A stretch of DNA of 64,000 nt from Gnetum montanum (lineage: Eukaryota; Streptophyta; Gnetopsida; Gnetales; Gnetaceae), in NCBI GenBank assembly GCA_015680685.1, contig MNCI01033649.1:1-64000 (forward strand), written 5' to 3'. A program made the translations under genes and the position numbers. A model generated the notes under the pieces. The model saw only the letters and a list, made by a program, of their open reading frames with translations. It ran no database searches and was not told the origin of the DNA. Position 1 is the stretch's first letter. Each line of letters starts with the position of its first letter. Shown piece by piece: positions 46,152 through 57,480 of this stretch.

Positions 46152-46256
46152 GTTGTTCTTTTAAGATGTTTGATTAAGTGCACTTACTTATTTAGGTTAT
46201 GAATTTTAACTTTTAATTCTAATAGTAAAATTAGTTACTCAACATACATTAACTAG

Positions 46257-46274
46257 TCCCTGGAAATGGCACCA
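46257..46274 (-). other. E primer binding site, tRNA-Asp type
   Basis: Minus strand TGGTGCCATTTCCAGGGA, one base after the LTR end. Same site as in A and B with two or three decayed positions. Confidence 0.82.
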
Positions 46275-46275
46275 T

Positions 46276-47140
46276 TGATGAGTAGTGGAGTAATCCAACA
46301 CCCAATCATACAAGTCACAAGTGTTCATGTGTGACCAAATCATAATCCATGAACAAGGAAATGTAAATCTACTAGTAATGGGTTTAAGTTTGTGACCATT
46401 ATCTTCCTATTTGGAGCTAGTGAAGTATACATGCATGGTTTATCTCACAATGAGGTATATTATAACTAATGATGTTGGGCCATTACTATTTCTAGTGAAT
46501 ATGATGAAATGGAAATAGTTTCTAAGTATAAGTAAAATAGTAAACAAATATATTCTATCCTAAGGCAATGGATATCCAGTCCTAATCTACCATAGATGCC
46601 TTGGACTCATGCAATCATCACTAGGATTACCAAGTGTACCACTACTAGGCATACCAAGTGATAACACTACTGGGTTACTAGATAACTATACCTAGCACTC
46701 AAAACCAATCATATCCATACCACTTACTTTTAACATGTAAAAGAAAGTGCTTGTAAAGTAAATGATTAACTAGGAAAAACAAGAATAATTATTTTAAGTA
46801 AACAAAAAGAAAATTAAGTGGATGTTGCAATCATGATAAGCAATCTTGATCTTTATTGTTGATCATGAACTATGTCCAAATATAATTCACTTACATAAAG
46901 ACTCTATAAATTCACATAACACCACACTACAAGCATACACTTCTAAGTGCTAAAGACTAAATACAAAAAACAAATTGAAAGAGTTTCGCTACTATGGAAT
47001 GAAATCTATTGCAAATCTGGGCACCTAAGTATTGTATTTATAGGCTAGCACTCATCCTGCAATATCACATATATGATGACTTAGCTAGTGCTACAATATT
47101 AGAGTTACGATATCATAGTTAACCAAAAATTGATTTATCA
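46276..47140 (-). repeat. E 5' LTR (865 bp)
   Basis: Minus-strand TGATAAATCAATTTTTGG at the outer end and CACTACTCATCA at the inner end. Three GATATC/AATATC-type cores (47062-47115), TATAAATAC on the minus strand near 47033-47041, and U5 motifs of the CTTGGTA type near 46625-46690. The outer edge was set by the TGAT start. No partner LTR is available to confirm it. Confidence 0.75.
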
Positions 47141-47704
47141 CTTGTTCAAGCTAATTGATAATATGTTCTAGAAGCATTAAAAGAGTTAGTAATAAACATA
47201 GAAACTTAATTCAAATACAAAAAATACTTCTCCATGCTTCCTCGAGGTTGAAATATGTAGTTCATGGTGAAACAACTAAAATAGTGCTAGATACATCCTA
47301 CAACCCTTCTTGTAGAACTAACTATTGTTGTTCTAGTGATTCAAGATAGAAAAGAATGAAGGCTCTTGAGAGATTCATGACATAGATACAATTAATTTTT
47401 CTTGCTACATACTATGAATTGATTTAAATTATTAAGCAAAGAAAGAAAATCTAGTACCATTTAGGATTTTCAAGCACATAAAGTTTTCTAAAAGTAGATA
47501 ATTTTCAAGAAATTTTCTCACTAATACTGCAATGCCACCAAAGGATTTGCATCTTCATCCTACTTTTGTATTCCTTGCAAAAAATTTAATAAATCTAACT
47601 ACAAAATCCACAAAACTAACATCTTTCCAAGTTTTAACAAAACCAAAAGTATTAAAGTTAACAAAGAAGCTAATACTATTAAAAGAAATAACTTTATTTG
47701 TAAT
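47141..47704. other. Spacer between E and H2; no gene
   Basis: AT-rich, short frames only. The 69-codon frame at 47532-47741 runs into the H2 LTR and has no recognisable content. Confidence 0.55.
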
Positions 47705-49080
47705 TGTTGGCATATTTCAGCCACTTAATGGAGTAGAGTAGCGTAGTGGTGAATTGACAAGTACTTGTAACCAATGGATCAAGCATGGGCTATTGAGAAG
47801 TTGCTAGTGCACTGTCTATTCTTACATGTGTAGCAATGGGTTGCTTCTCTGTGATTTCATGCAAGCCAACATCTAGAATTTGTAGGGTTGATGAAAACTA
47901 AACAGAGAAAAATACATAAACTAGACACTCCCTAGATTAGATGTTCTGAAAAATTATTTCAAAGAACAAAAAAAAAACTCCTATGATGGTTAAAAGTATT
48001 AAAATTTTTGAGAATTTGGAAGAAGCGACTTTAAAGAATATTGAATATTTCCTATAAAGCATGGCTTACTAAAGACATCAATTTAGCTACTTTGTTTTAA
48101 TCTTATGAGTTCATCTCTTCCTATTTTATTTTATTTACTTAGCTAATAGTTTAGATAGCATCATTCTTAGCATTTAATTTTGGAATTTTTCTAGGTTATC
48201 TTTATAGATCTATTTTTGAGTAATGTTAGACTTTTATTAAGGTTTTCCATAAAAGAGCTTATGTTTTGAGCATAGAGAATTTGGGAAAATCTTTGATATT
48301 TTGAGATGGTTGAAATAACTTCATTATTTTAAAGTGTATTTCCTTAGTATATCAATTTGAAATTTTCAAATTTTTTTGATGGATCTATTGAATGCAATCC
48401 TTAATAACTATTAACTAGCCAAAATAGAAGTTCATACTGTATCGTTAACGTAGCATTTTTGGTAGTGTAATAAGATTAACTTTTACAAAATTTCTTGTTC
48501 AACTTAGAAAATTTGGAGAATTTGTAGTTAGATTAAACTGGAATAGCTTTATTGCAAAGTGTTTTCTCATGTCAATTTGTCTTGCTTAAATATTCGGTAT
48601 TTACAGAAATCTACTTTCTTTTCTTTCTCTTTCTAAGTCCATTAAATCTTGCTCTATTTTTAGTTTTCTTGTGGAACTTTCTCTCTAAGGGAAATTAGTA
48701 GTATATTGGTAGAATTGTGCTTAAACATTTTTGCAAATTTTATTTGTTACAAGAAATGTACTATAGGGACTATATAGACTAGGTAACTTGACAAAACAGG
48801 AACCTTCAACAACTCATAGTATTTGACAAAGTTAGTTGAATTTTTTTTATGATAGCCAATTATAGTTTCATATACAATTCAACCATTTCAACATTTTCAA
48901 TAGTAAATAAATACTTAAAATTAGTTCATTTCATACCTACTGAGTCTATTTGGAGGTATCTGGGCATTGGTGTTGCCAAAGAGTAGCATGCACCTAAACC
49001 CTATTTGATGAACACCTTTGCTTACCATGACTCATAAGGCCATGAGATCTAGAGGCTCAACATTGGAGTTCTAGCTCCCA
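47705..49080 (+). repeat. H2 5' LTR (right edge approximate)
   Basis: Start TGTTGGCATATTTCAGCC matches 55550. Similarity to the 3' LTR covers 47705-48420; from 48030 to about 49080 it matches H1's 3' LTR-like sequence. An ending in CCCAACA near 49079 would mirror the TGTTGG start. No convincing primer site was found after it. Confidence 0.7.
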
Positions 49081-49499
49081 ACATTCCCAAATAGTTCTTT
49101 TGATGCTAGAAGAATGGCAAGAAAACTTATCACCTACATTTGTAAGTAAACATTTTATTCAAAGAGATCAATAGGCTTAGCACACTGATTGCTATTTTTG
49201 TTGCTAGAAGGGCTTTAAAATTAAATACTATTTTGGGTTCATGATCAAATAGACTAATAGTTTAGAAGATTCCAAAGAAATTCTTGATTATAAGATAGAT
49301 TATTTAATAGAAGAAAGTTCTTAAGTTTGGAACATGTAGTGAAGTTAAAACCAAAAGGGTAAGAAGATCACCCCTTCTATCTAGTTTATTAGTCTATAAG
49401 TGAAGGTTAAAGAAGTTTAAAAGTTCATCAATCATAATGAATTCTAATAGGATGGAAAATAGTTACATCATTAGGAATTTAAAACTACAGCAATATTCC

Positions 49500-50250
49500 T
49501 AAGAGCGTTTATAAATATTTTTCAAAGTCTTTTATTCCTAGAAAAGCTTACTTGGCTAAAGAATACATTCACCTATTGAAATTAGCTTTAGCTCATGCAA
49601 ATATTCAACACCAAGGACCATCTTGTATTAAGACAAAGCAAGAGTTAGAAAGCAAAGAATTTGATAATGGAAAATTAATGAAAGACTTATCCAAGAAAAT
49701 AGTGAAACTAGAAAAAGCTTTAGCAAAAGTTAAAATCAAGGAAGAAAAGAAAAATAAAAAATATAAGCATCAAGATACTAAGTTGCTAGAAGATGAGGAT
49801 GAAAATGATCTTGCTATGTCTAACTTCCTTGATATTAAATCATATAATGAACTATCTAGTGTTCATTATGCAAGAAAATCTTCTAACATTGGATCTAGTG
49901 ATACCTCCTCTCTATCAAGTTCTAAAGAGGATATGTCATTAGATGAAGAGTGTAATAATAATGAAGAAAATGGATATAATCTACAATCAAAACAAAGATT
50001 AACTACTTCTAAGCCTCCAGATGTCATGTCTAATTCATCTACTAAGAGAAATGTTTTTGAACTATGTAGAATAGAGAAAAATAAAAAGTAAACAAGATCA
50101 AATAGAGAAAGGTATTCAATATCAGTCTTTTAATAAATGGATGAAGAAAGTAGCTTTTTATGGTAATGGAGAATATGATTTAATTGAGGATATTAAATAT
50201 GTCAAGGCCAATATTAGTATATGTTAACTATTATAGATAGGAGATCAGCA
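49500..50250 (+). pseudogene. H2 gag C-terminal coiled region
   Basis: An open stretch of 179 codons (49552-50091) is Lys/Glu-rich coiled coil (L-M-K-D-L-S-K-K-I-V-K-L, K-E-E-K-K-N-K-K-Y-K), then Ser/Asp-rich (S-S-D-T-S-S-L-S-S-S-K-E-D). Position before the protease and composition suit a gag tail. No zinc knuckle or capsid core was recognised upstream, so the identity rests on position. Confidence 0.5.
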
Positions 50251-50254
50251 AATA

Positions 50255-50718
50255 AAACCTTTAGAGCTTATTAAAGATAAAAAGAGAGTTGGAAAGTTAA
50301 ATTTAAGCTATGTATCTAACATTGATAAGACAACAAAAACTAGTTATGATTGTACTCTTAATAAAGAAGCTCCTCCTTTTCTTTTGATAATAAATTTAAA
50401 GGACAAATATCTTTACAACTATTTGGTTGATTCTAGAGCTACCTCTACTAGGATGCCATTGTCCATATATAAAAAATTTGGTTTGACTTCCAACTAGTCC
50501 AATAAAAAGACTATTTAAGTAGAAAAAAGTAGAGTGAAGATTATGGAACAATTGTCAAATGTTCTATTAGAAATCACTTCTAAACCTCATATCAAAACTA
50601 GAGTAACTATTCAAGTAGCAGATATCCCAAATTCACATAGTCTTTTGTTAAGTAGAAGTTTGAGTAAGAATTTCTCAAGTTACATATCAACAGATTATTC
50701 TCATATGTGGCTACCTTG
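50255..50718 (+). pseudogene. H2 protease region
   Basis: Aligned with H1. N-Y-L-V-D-S-R-A-T-S near 50424 has Arg where Gly is required in D-S-G-A, so it would be inactive even if the frame were open. S-H-S-L-L-L-S-R-S-L follows in the open frame 50534-50719. A stop and a shift lie between them. Confidence 0.78.
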
Positions 50719-50884
50719 AAAAGAGAATCTGAATCAAATATATATATATATATACAATGAACCTTTGATGATTGAGATATTACTTCAAATAAAAAAAATA
50801 AAGTCGTTGAAATAAGAGCTTTTGAAACCAAAATTTGCATACTTCAAGAAGTTTGTAACTTGGAAAAATAGGAATCCCAAAATG

Positions 50885-51422
50885 AGAATAAGTGGAAACT
50901 ATACTTTGATGGTTCTTATAACTTCAAAGGTGCAAGGGTTGGAATAGTTCTAGTAAAAGATAATTCTGCAAAAATTTTAAATGCAATTCATCTATCTTTT
51001 CCTTGTACTAACAACAAGGCTAAATATGAAGCTCTAAGTATTGGAATTAAAATAGCATTCAAAAAATGAATCAAGGTAATCACCATAAAAGGATACTCAA
51101 GATTAGTTTATGAATAGATTGAAGATAATTGTGTAGTAAAAATTCGTTCTTATAACCTTATAAATATCTTTTCTATATAATGCTGGATCAATTTCATCAC
51201 TACAAAATAGAACATATAGGTAGAAAAGATAATTATATAGTTGATGATTTAGCAAAGGCAACTTCAACATTAGATGTGAAAAAGATAGAAAGATACGAAT
51301 GGGTAATGATAGAGAATGGACATCAGCCATTAGTACCAAATAACATTAAGCATTTACAAGTATTCAAAGATGATTATCAATTGCTTAGATTCTTGAGCAA
51401 TAAACTAGAATTCAAAAGTTAA
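50885..51422 (+). pseudogene. H2 RNase-H-like domain upstream of RT
   Basis: K-L-Y-F-D-G-S-Y-N-F-K-G-A at about 50894 gives the first acidic site. F-P-C-T-N-N-K-A-K-Y-E-A-L gives the second. I-T-I-K-G-Y-S-R-L-V has Tyr where H1 keeps Asp. An open frame 51180-51422 then has Y-I-V-D-D-L-A for the last Asp. This is RVT_3-type RNase H. It is separated from RT by about 320 bp of linker containing H-L-Q-V-F-K-D-D. Confidence 0.82.
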
Positions 51423-51739
51423 ATCATACCTAAAATAGCTTCAAGGTTTAAGACAAATTCTATTCTTAAAAAAGTGATTGATTATGAGCATGAGTTTGGC
51501 AAAAATTTTCTTACTAGATAAGATATATATAATCTAAATGATCAATCTTTTGAAGTAGTAAATCTTGGATCTATTGAGATACCAAAAATATTAAATTTCT
51601 TAAAGGAAAAGCATTTAGTTTTCAAGAAAAATTTATTATTACTCCTAAAATATAATTTGGATAATTTTTCTTATCTTATGATGATCTTAAAGCTTTTAGA
51701 CCGGATGTGATGACACATAAAATTCCTTTGATAAACAAT

Positions 51740-52480
51740 TGTGAGACAATTAAAAAAAAACAAAGGAAATTTAATCCATCATTTAAGCCAGCTATTGAAA
51801 CTAAGATCAAGAAGTTATTACAAGCCTAAATTATATATCCAGTCCAATATTTGACATGCCTTGCTAATCTTGTTCCAGTAAGAAAAATGAATGGTGATAT
51901 TAGGCCTTGTGTAGATTTCAAAAATTTTAATGAAGCATCTAAAATAAATAAATACCCACTTTCTAGAATTGATGAAATCTTGATCAAATTTTCATGTTGT
52001 CAAGTATATTCTTTCCTAGATAGTTTTTTAGGCTATAATCAGATCATGGTAGATAAGAGTGATAAATAAAAGACAACATTTATTACCAAATGAGGAACTT
52101 TTGCTTACCAAAGAATGCCATTTGGATTGTCAAATGTTATAGCTACTTTTCAAAACACAATGGATCTATCCTTTAAAGGTTTAATTTCCAAGTTCATTGT
52201 AGTTTATTTGGATGATATCACCATCTTTTCAATAAGGAAGGAAGATCATACTAGTCATCTCCAACAAGTTTTTGACAGATTTCATGAGTATGGTATTTAA
52301 TTAAATCATAAGAAATGTATCTCTAGGGTTAAGTCTAGAAGTTTACTAGGCCATGTAATCTATCAAGAAGGAATTGCTATAGATAACTCTCCAATTCAAG
52401 TAGTATAAAATATCAAGTATCCTATAAGTAAAAAGTCTCTTAGATGTTTCTTTGGAAAGATAAATTTCATTAAGAAATTT
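51740..52480 (+). pseudogene. H2 reverse transcriptase
   Basis: Best preserved RT in the window. The open frame 51851-52069 has L-V-P-V-R-K-M-N-G-D-I-R-P-C-V-D-F-K-N, K-Y-P-L-S-R-I-D-E and Y-S-F-L-D-S-F-L-G-Y-N-Q-I. The frame 52115-52300 has M-P-F-G-L-S-N-V-I-A-T-F-Q and V-V-Y-L-D-D-I-T. All three catalytic Asp are present. Isolated stops at 52066 and 52093 break the frame, and L-L-G-H-V-I-Y-Q follows near 52345. Confidence 0.9.
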
Positions 52481-53040
52481 ATCCCTGGATTCATTGGATT
52501 ACTAAATCTTTGATGCATATGCTAAAGAAAGATGTCCTAGTAGAGAAAACACCAGAATTAGAGAGAGCCTTTGCAAAAATCAAAAGGGCTATTCAAGAAT
52601 TTCCTTACTTGGTAAAACCAAAATTGAAAGAAGACTTTTGGTTATATGCTTTTCCTTCAAATGATTTAGTTATAGCTATTTTAACTCACAAAGATGAAGG
52701 TCAGGATGAATTGATTATATTTTTTGGGCATCAATTAAAAGGTTTAGAATTAGATTATTTAGACTTAGAAAAATAGGCATTCGTAGTCATTAAAGCACTT
52801 CAGCATTTCAAATATTACTTAGAAAGCTCATTAGTTCACATTATACTAATAGATCCTATAATCAAATAATTCTTAGCCCAAAATGAAATTGGATTGAAAA
52901 GAGAAGTATGGCTCATAAACCTTCAATGTTTCAAATTCTCATTAAAGATATGTCAAACCATTAAAGGAATGAGATTAGCCAAGTTAATGGCTAGAGAAAA
53001 TGAAGTATGTATGCTTAATACATTTAAGAAACTAGTATGA
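52481..53040 (+). pseudogene. H2 RT connection and RNase H
   Basis: F-G-K-I-N-F-I-K-K-F-I-P-G-F near 52452 links RT to an open stretch 52510-52776: M-L-K-K-D-V-L, K-E-D-F-W-L-Y-A-F-P-S-N-D, and F-F-G-H-Q-L-K-G-L-E-L-D-Y. A-L-Q-H-F-K-Y-Y and K-G-M-R-L-A-K-L-M-A follow after a stop. It is diverged from standard RNase H, with few acidic residues in place. Confidence 0.78.
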
Positions 53041-53900
53041 TGAAATTATCAAATTTCTTGACATAAGAAAGGTTTTGAATAATTTAACTACAAGTAAAAA
53101 GAGAGCTTTCTTCAAAAAGGAAAATAAATTTGTAGTTAAAGATGAAATATTATATAGAAAGGACTTCAAAGGGATTCTATTGAAATGTGTTCATAATAAC
53201 CATATTAGTTCCATTTTAGAACATTTCCATGATCATTCCAACTTATTTTATGAGGCTCCTAAGTTTACTATGAAACATATACTCCACTATGATTTTTATT
53301 GGCCTAGTATGCACTAGGATATTAGTTCAATGATTCAAAGGTGTCACAAATGCCAAGTTCATGAATCAAAAATCAAAAAGGCTAAAGCTACTGTAAAACT
53401 AGTAATTGCAAATAGACCATTTCAGCAATGGGGCTTATATTTTATTGGTACAATTACTCCTTCGAGAGCCAAACATAAGCTTAGTCTCATAGCTATTGAA
53501 TATTTTACTAAATGATCTAAAGTAAAGGCTATAAGAAAAATTTTAGCATCAGATGTGATTAAGTTCTTGGAAGATTAGATTTTTAGTCATTTTGGTCTAC
53601 CTAAAGTGCTGGTATCTAATAATGGACCTACTTGGGCATCAGAGAAATCTATTTTCCTATTTTCTTCTTCAAATTATTATCCTCAAGGGAATGGCTTAGC
53701 TAAATCTATAAATAAAAAGCTTATTTCCTACATTAAAAATTTGATAGATGGGAATCCATGAAACTGAATCAATTACTTGCAATCTGCATTATGGATTGAT
53801 CATATTAGATTTAGGAAGGCTATTGGGATGTTAGCTTATAACTTGGTCTATGGTTTGCCCACTAGAATCACAAATAATATTATAAGTTTAGCCTCAAATT
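53041..53900 (+). pseudogene. H2 integrase
   Basis: Zinc-binding module: H-F-H-D-H-S-N-L-F-Y-E near 53220 and C-H-K-C-Q near 53340. The core begins Q-W-G-L-Y-F-I-G-T-I-T-P-S (53430), with Tyr in place of the catalytic Asp that H1 keeps. V-S-N-N-G-P has Asn for the second Asp. L-A-K-S-I has Lys for the Glu. All three catalytic residues are therefore lost. N-L-V-Y-G-L-P-T closes the core. Confidence 0.83.
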
Positions 53901-54240
53901 TTGTGTAAAAAATATAGTAACAAAACTAATAAAGATAAAAGTTTCATGACCTTGCTCATCAAAAGAGAAGCCAAAATGGATAGAGCTAAGGATAGTTTAT
54001 TAAAGAATGCTTCTCAATTTAAAAGATGGTTTGATAGAAAGGCTTTGAAAAGAAATTTTAAAGTTAGTGATTTGGTATTATTAAGGAATATGAAGAAGCC
54101 AAATAAGTTTTTAGAAATATGAACTAGTCCATTTTAGATCAAGAAACAATTATTGGAGGACACTTACAAATTATCAACATTAAGTGGGATAGAGTTTCAT
54201 ATTTTGTATAACATTATGCATATAAAACATTATTATGGAC
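53901..54240 (+). pseudogene. H2 integrase C-terminal tail
   Basis: Open 53901-54122: K-R-E-A-K-M-D-R-A-K, R-W-F-D-R-K-A-L, D-L-V-L-L-R-N-M-K-K-P. T-S-P-F-stop-I-K-K and D-T-Y-K-L-S-T-L-S-G follow, then H-Y-Y-G-Q-L-P at the end of pol near 54250. Confidence 0.8.
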
Positions 54241-54254
54241 AACTTCCCATAGCT

Positions 54255-54480
54255 TATATATATAGATATATATAATATTGTAATAGGTATATATGTATGT
54301 AACTATAATAATATTAAGTATACATAGTAATAAGTAATAAACTTTTATATACAAGATTTAATGTATATATACTTAGTTATAATATATACATATTTCTATA
54401 ATATCTAACCATAGTATATATATGTATATCCTATACAAATGTTTAGGCAAGTATATATGATATAATAAAAACATGTATAC
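54255..54480. repeat. TA-rich tract after H2 pol
   Basis: Dense TATATA and ATATAC runs, partner of the H1 tract at 15560-15800. Non-coding. Confidence 0.8.
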
Positions 54481-54838
54481 ATTAGAGTATTATTTTAAAA
54501 TTATTTAATTCAAAGTGTTAGTTTAAATATTAAATTTATATTATCTCAAACTAATCATTACTTATGATGTGTGTAAGTGGAAGTGATGGTTTAGATAACT
54601 ACATAGTGATGAATTAATTTTAACAACCAAATAGGGGAATTTGAGTTAGCCAATTATATCATGATGAAAATTAAATAAGTTTTAGCTAAGTGGCAAAGTT
54701 GATTAGTAGAATTGGTTGGAATTTCAAGCTTACCTTACACTATATAAGGAGATGTGAATTGCTTGGAAATACATCATTTCTGAATTCAACACTTGAGTGA
54801 GAAAGGAAAGTGAAGTGTTTTAACTATGAGGTAGAAAG
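54481..54838 (+). promoter_or_regulatory. Non-coding spacer with a TATA-like box before the extra ORF
   Basis: Shared with H1 (15840-16070) up to CACTATATAAGGAG near 54738. It ends about 100 bp before the ATG at 54839. A separate promoter for the downstream ORF is possible; this rests on the TATA-like box only. Confidence 0.35.
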
Positions 54839-55294
54839 ATGGTTCTTAGAGAGATGGTAGCAACAAGGCCTTTTTTTCCACATGTTATAGGATGCTACCT
54901 AGAGCATGTCTTAAGAGCCTATAATTAGGCAATTACTCATGGAGCATCTAGTAAAAGCCCTTTCGTACTTTAGCTTTTAAATGAGTTTACATTTTTCATT
55001 GGTGGACTCTCTATATGTTCCAAGGTTTGGGGTAGCTTTCATAAATGCAGCACTGAAACTTAATATCAATGAGTGTCCAACAAAGATGATTCTTGGGAAG
55101 AGACTTTCATGTCTCATGACACAAAAGCAACTAGTTGGGAAGAATCTCAAAAATTAGCAGCCAAAAACTTGGATGAGAAAGAGACAAAGACAGTTGTTGA
55201 AGATAAAGTTGAACACCAAGTTGAAGCTTCAATAACGCAAGAAGAAGAAAGAAGAGCATTCATCACTACTAAAATTTCATATGAGAGAATTTAA
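54839..55294 (+). pseudogene. H2 extra ORF after integrase, decayed, unknown
   Basis: One frame from ATG 54839 to TAA 55294 (152 codons) with about four internal stops; its last 73 codons are open. The first part reads M-V-L-R-E-M-V-A-T-R-P-F-F-P-H-V-I-G-C-Y and A-I-T-H-G-A-S-S-K-S-P-F, faintly like the S-P-F block near the end of integrases. The last part is acidic and hydrophilic (E-K-E-T-K-T-V-V-E-D-K-V). H1 lacks it. It could be a captured fragment or a third gene of this lineage. Confidence 0.4.
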
Positions 55295-55535
55295 AATATG
55301 AGAATCTCTAAAAGAGTTACTTTAACTATTCTCTTCCCACCTACGCATTAGTCTATATAAAGCTTTGTTTATACAATTTCTTAGTTTTATTAGAAGTGAG
55401 GTTTTTATTTCATAAAACCATGAGTTTGGTGGAAGTTTTCCTCAAAAATGATTTCTAGTTTTTCATGTAAATGATTAATAAAATTGTTGTTTCTCAGCTG
55501 ATATTTATAACTTTTTTTACAAAATTAAGCATTTT

Positions 55536-55549
55536 AAGGAAGGTAGAAA
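55536..55549 (+). other. H2 polypurine tract
   Basis: AAGGAAGGTAGAAA directly before the 3' LTR start TGTTGGCA. Confidence 0.75.
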
Positions 55550-56258
55550 TGTTGGCACATTTAGGCCATTTAATGAAGCAAAGTAGAGTAGTGGTGAATT
55601 GACAAGTAATTGTATCCAATGAATCAAGTATGAACTATTGAGAAGTTGCTAGTGTAGAGTGTATTCTTGCATGTGCAGCAATGCATTGCTCCTCTATGAT
55701 TTCATGCAAGTAAACATCTAGAATTTGTAGGGCTGATGAAAATTGAACAAATCAAAATACATAATCCAAACACTCCCTAGATTAGATGTTCTAAAAACTT
55801 ATTTCAGAGAACAAAAAGCAAAACCCTGTGATAGTTAAAAGCATTAAAATTTTTGAGAATTTGAAAGAAGCAACTTTGAAGAATATTAAAGATTTCTTAT
55901 AAAGCATAGCTTGCTAAAGACATCAATTTTAATCTTGTGAGTTCATTTCTTTCCATTTTTTTAATTACTTAGCTAATCATGCTTGGTATTTAATTTTGGG
56001 ATTTTTCTAGGTTGTCTTTATAGCTCTATTTTTTTAGCAATATTAGACTTCTATTAAGGTTTACCATAAAAGAGCTTATGTTGTTGAAAGGCCTCTAGAG
56101 TAATTTAATAGTAATTTCATAATGAAATTGCTTGTTTTGAGCATAGAGAATTTAAGAAAATATTTGATATTTTGAGATGACTAAAATAGCTTCATTGCTT
56201 TAAAGTGTATTACCTTAGTATTTCAATCCTAAAATTATCAAATTTTTCTAAAAGCTTC
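55550..56258 (+). repeat. H2 3' LTR, truncated by G
   Basis: Aligned with 47705-48420 (shared TGGTGAATTGACAAGTA, GAACAAAAA, AGAGCTTATGTT). Substitutions and small indels are frequent, so the copy is old. It is cut in the middle by G at 56259; the remainder should lie beyond the right window edge, after G. Confidence 0.8.
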
Positions 56259-57480
56259 TAAAACACCACAAAATTTTAGGTCCCGATGTCTCCACTACAA
56301 ATTTGGCTAAGTGTTAAAACAATGGAACTTTGCCCAAATTTTTCTAAATGTTGAGTGTAGTCAGCTCAAACTACAGATTTGAAAAATTTTTCCTAGGGTC
56401 AGAATGATAACACTTTCTACAAATTTTTCTAAGTGTTAGGACTATGCTCTCCACTGTAGTAGAGCATAGTCAGCTTCAACGACCAGCTTTCTACAATTTT
56501 GGCTAAGTGTCCGAATGAGGTCACAAGCTGCAAAATTTTTCTAAGTGTTGAAACTACACTCCCATTGCCCCCAAATACAATCTAGAGCATAGTCAGCATG
56601 AAACATCAATTTTGGAAAATTATTCTAACTATTGGAACTATGCTTAACAACCATAGCAAGGGGTGAGCACAGCAACCAGATTTAGAAAAATTTTCAAACT
56701 TTTTCTAGCTATCTCCAGACTTAGATACTTTTCTGCATTTTTCTAGCTACCAAATGGATGCCTAGCTTGACTCCATGTCCCAACTATCCCAGAGTGTAGT
56801 CCCACCTACTGCACTACCACATGGAACTCAATCTACATTTTGGACTAACCTTAGCCCTATAAATGCCTCTAGATCCCCAACATTTTAAGGGTTAACAATT
56901 GGCACTTCCATTTGACATTTTGGCATCTTGGCACTTAGCTCCATAGGCAAACAAGACCTAGAGCACACCACACTAGTAAAGAGGCAAAGTTGCACGCCAC
57001 AGCCCACTATAACACTATGCACCCTTACAGAACATTACATGGGACACTGTGGTGGCCAACCCGGTAGGCATGGTACATCATAGTGAGTGCTAGACTTTAT
57101 GACTTGACATCACTAAGATTGTGACTATGCTCCCACTACACCTATTGTACACCACATACCTTCTAAATCCCTTTTGGTGTTAACTAAGCTCAACCCCATT
57201 TGGCGTGGTTTTCTATTTCTCTCTCTTCTTCGTTTGCATTTTCTTCACTTTTTTTTTTACATTTTATCTACATTTGGCCTAAAAATACACTTAATCAGTA
57301 GTCCATGCATGCTAACACTCTCATTTTCTACCAAAAAAATGACTATGCTTGGCACTATTCACACCGTTAACACCGACTATGCTTGGAACTATTCATATGG
57401 TTGATGCTGCTCAACACTTAGCTTCATCTTGGCATTATCATCATTTGCATTCCATAAGTTCCTTTTTGATCAACAATACC
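56259..57480 (+). repeat. G 5' LTR (right edge not determined)
   Basis: At least 56259-56861 is LTR, by match to 63395-64000. A TATA box CCTATAAATG at 56860-56869 follows, so transcript start lies just after. U3 consists of repeats of ATTTTTCTAAGTGTT and of GAGTGTAGTC/GAGCATAGTC in both directions. The LTR end and primer site could not be found. Confidence 0.7.
56441..56470. repeat. Perfect 10-bp inverted repeat in G U3
   Basis: ACTATGCTCT (56441-56450) and AGAGCATAGT (56461-56470) pair perfectly around a 10-base loop. In the 3' LTR the left arm is ACTACACTCT, giving two mismatches. Confidence 0.85.

Larger units (their letters stand above)
39954..47140 (-). mobile_element. Element E: gag-pol Ty3/gypsy, Athila/OTA-like
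   Basis: Order on the minus strand: LTR, tRNA-Asp-type primer site, gag (from ATG 46151), protease, RT, RNase H, integrase and a C-terminal region. The RNase H end reads I-R-W-L-V-I-L...E-F-D-I and N-V-V-A-N-H-L-S-R-L, and RT reads Y-S-F-L-D-G-Y and E-V-F-R-D-D-F-S, all as in Athila-type elements. Many stops make it inactive. Its gag is the same family as A-D, so its relatives could have mobilised those shorter elements. No 3' LTR was found. Confidence 0.85.
47705..56258 (+). mobile_element. Element H2: Tat-like Ty3/gypsy, 3' LTR cut by G
   Basis: LTR starts TGTTGGCA at 47705 and TGTTGGCA again at 55550 (shared over about 700 bp). Between are gag (about 49500-50200), protease, an RNase-H-like domain, RT, RNase H, integrase, an AT-rich tract, an extra decayed ORF and a purine tract. 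The 3' LTR stops at 56258, where G begins. H1 is a second copy of the pol part. Confidence 0.87.
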
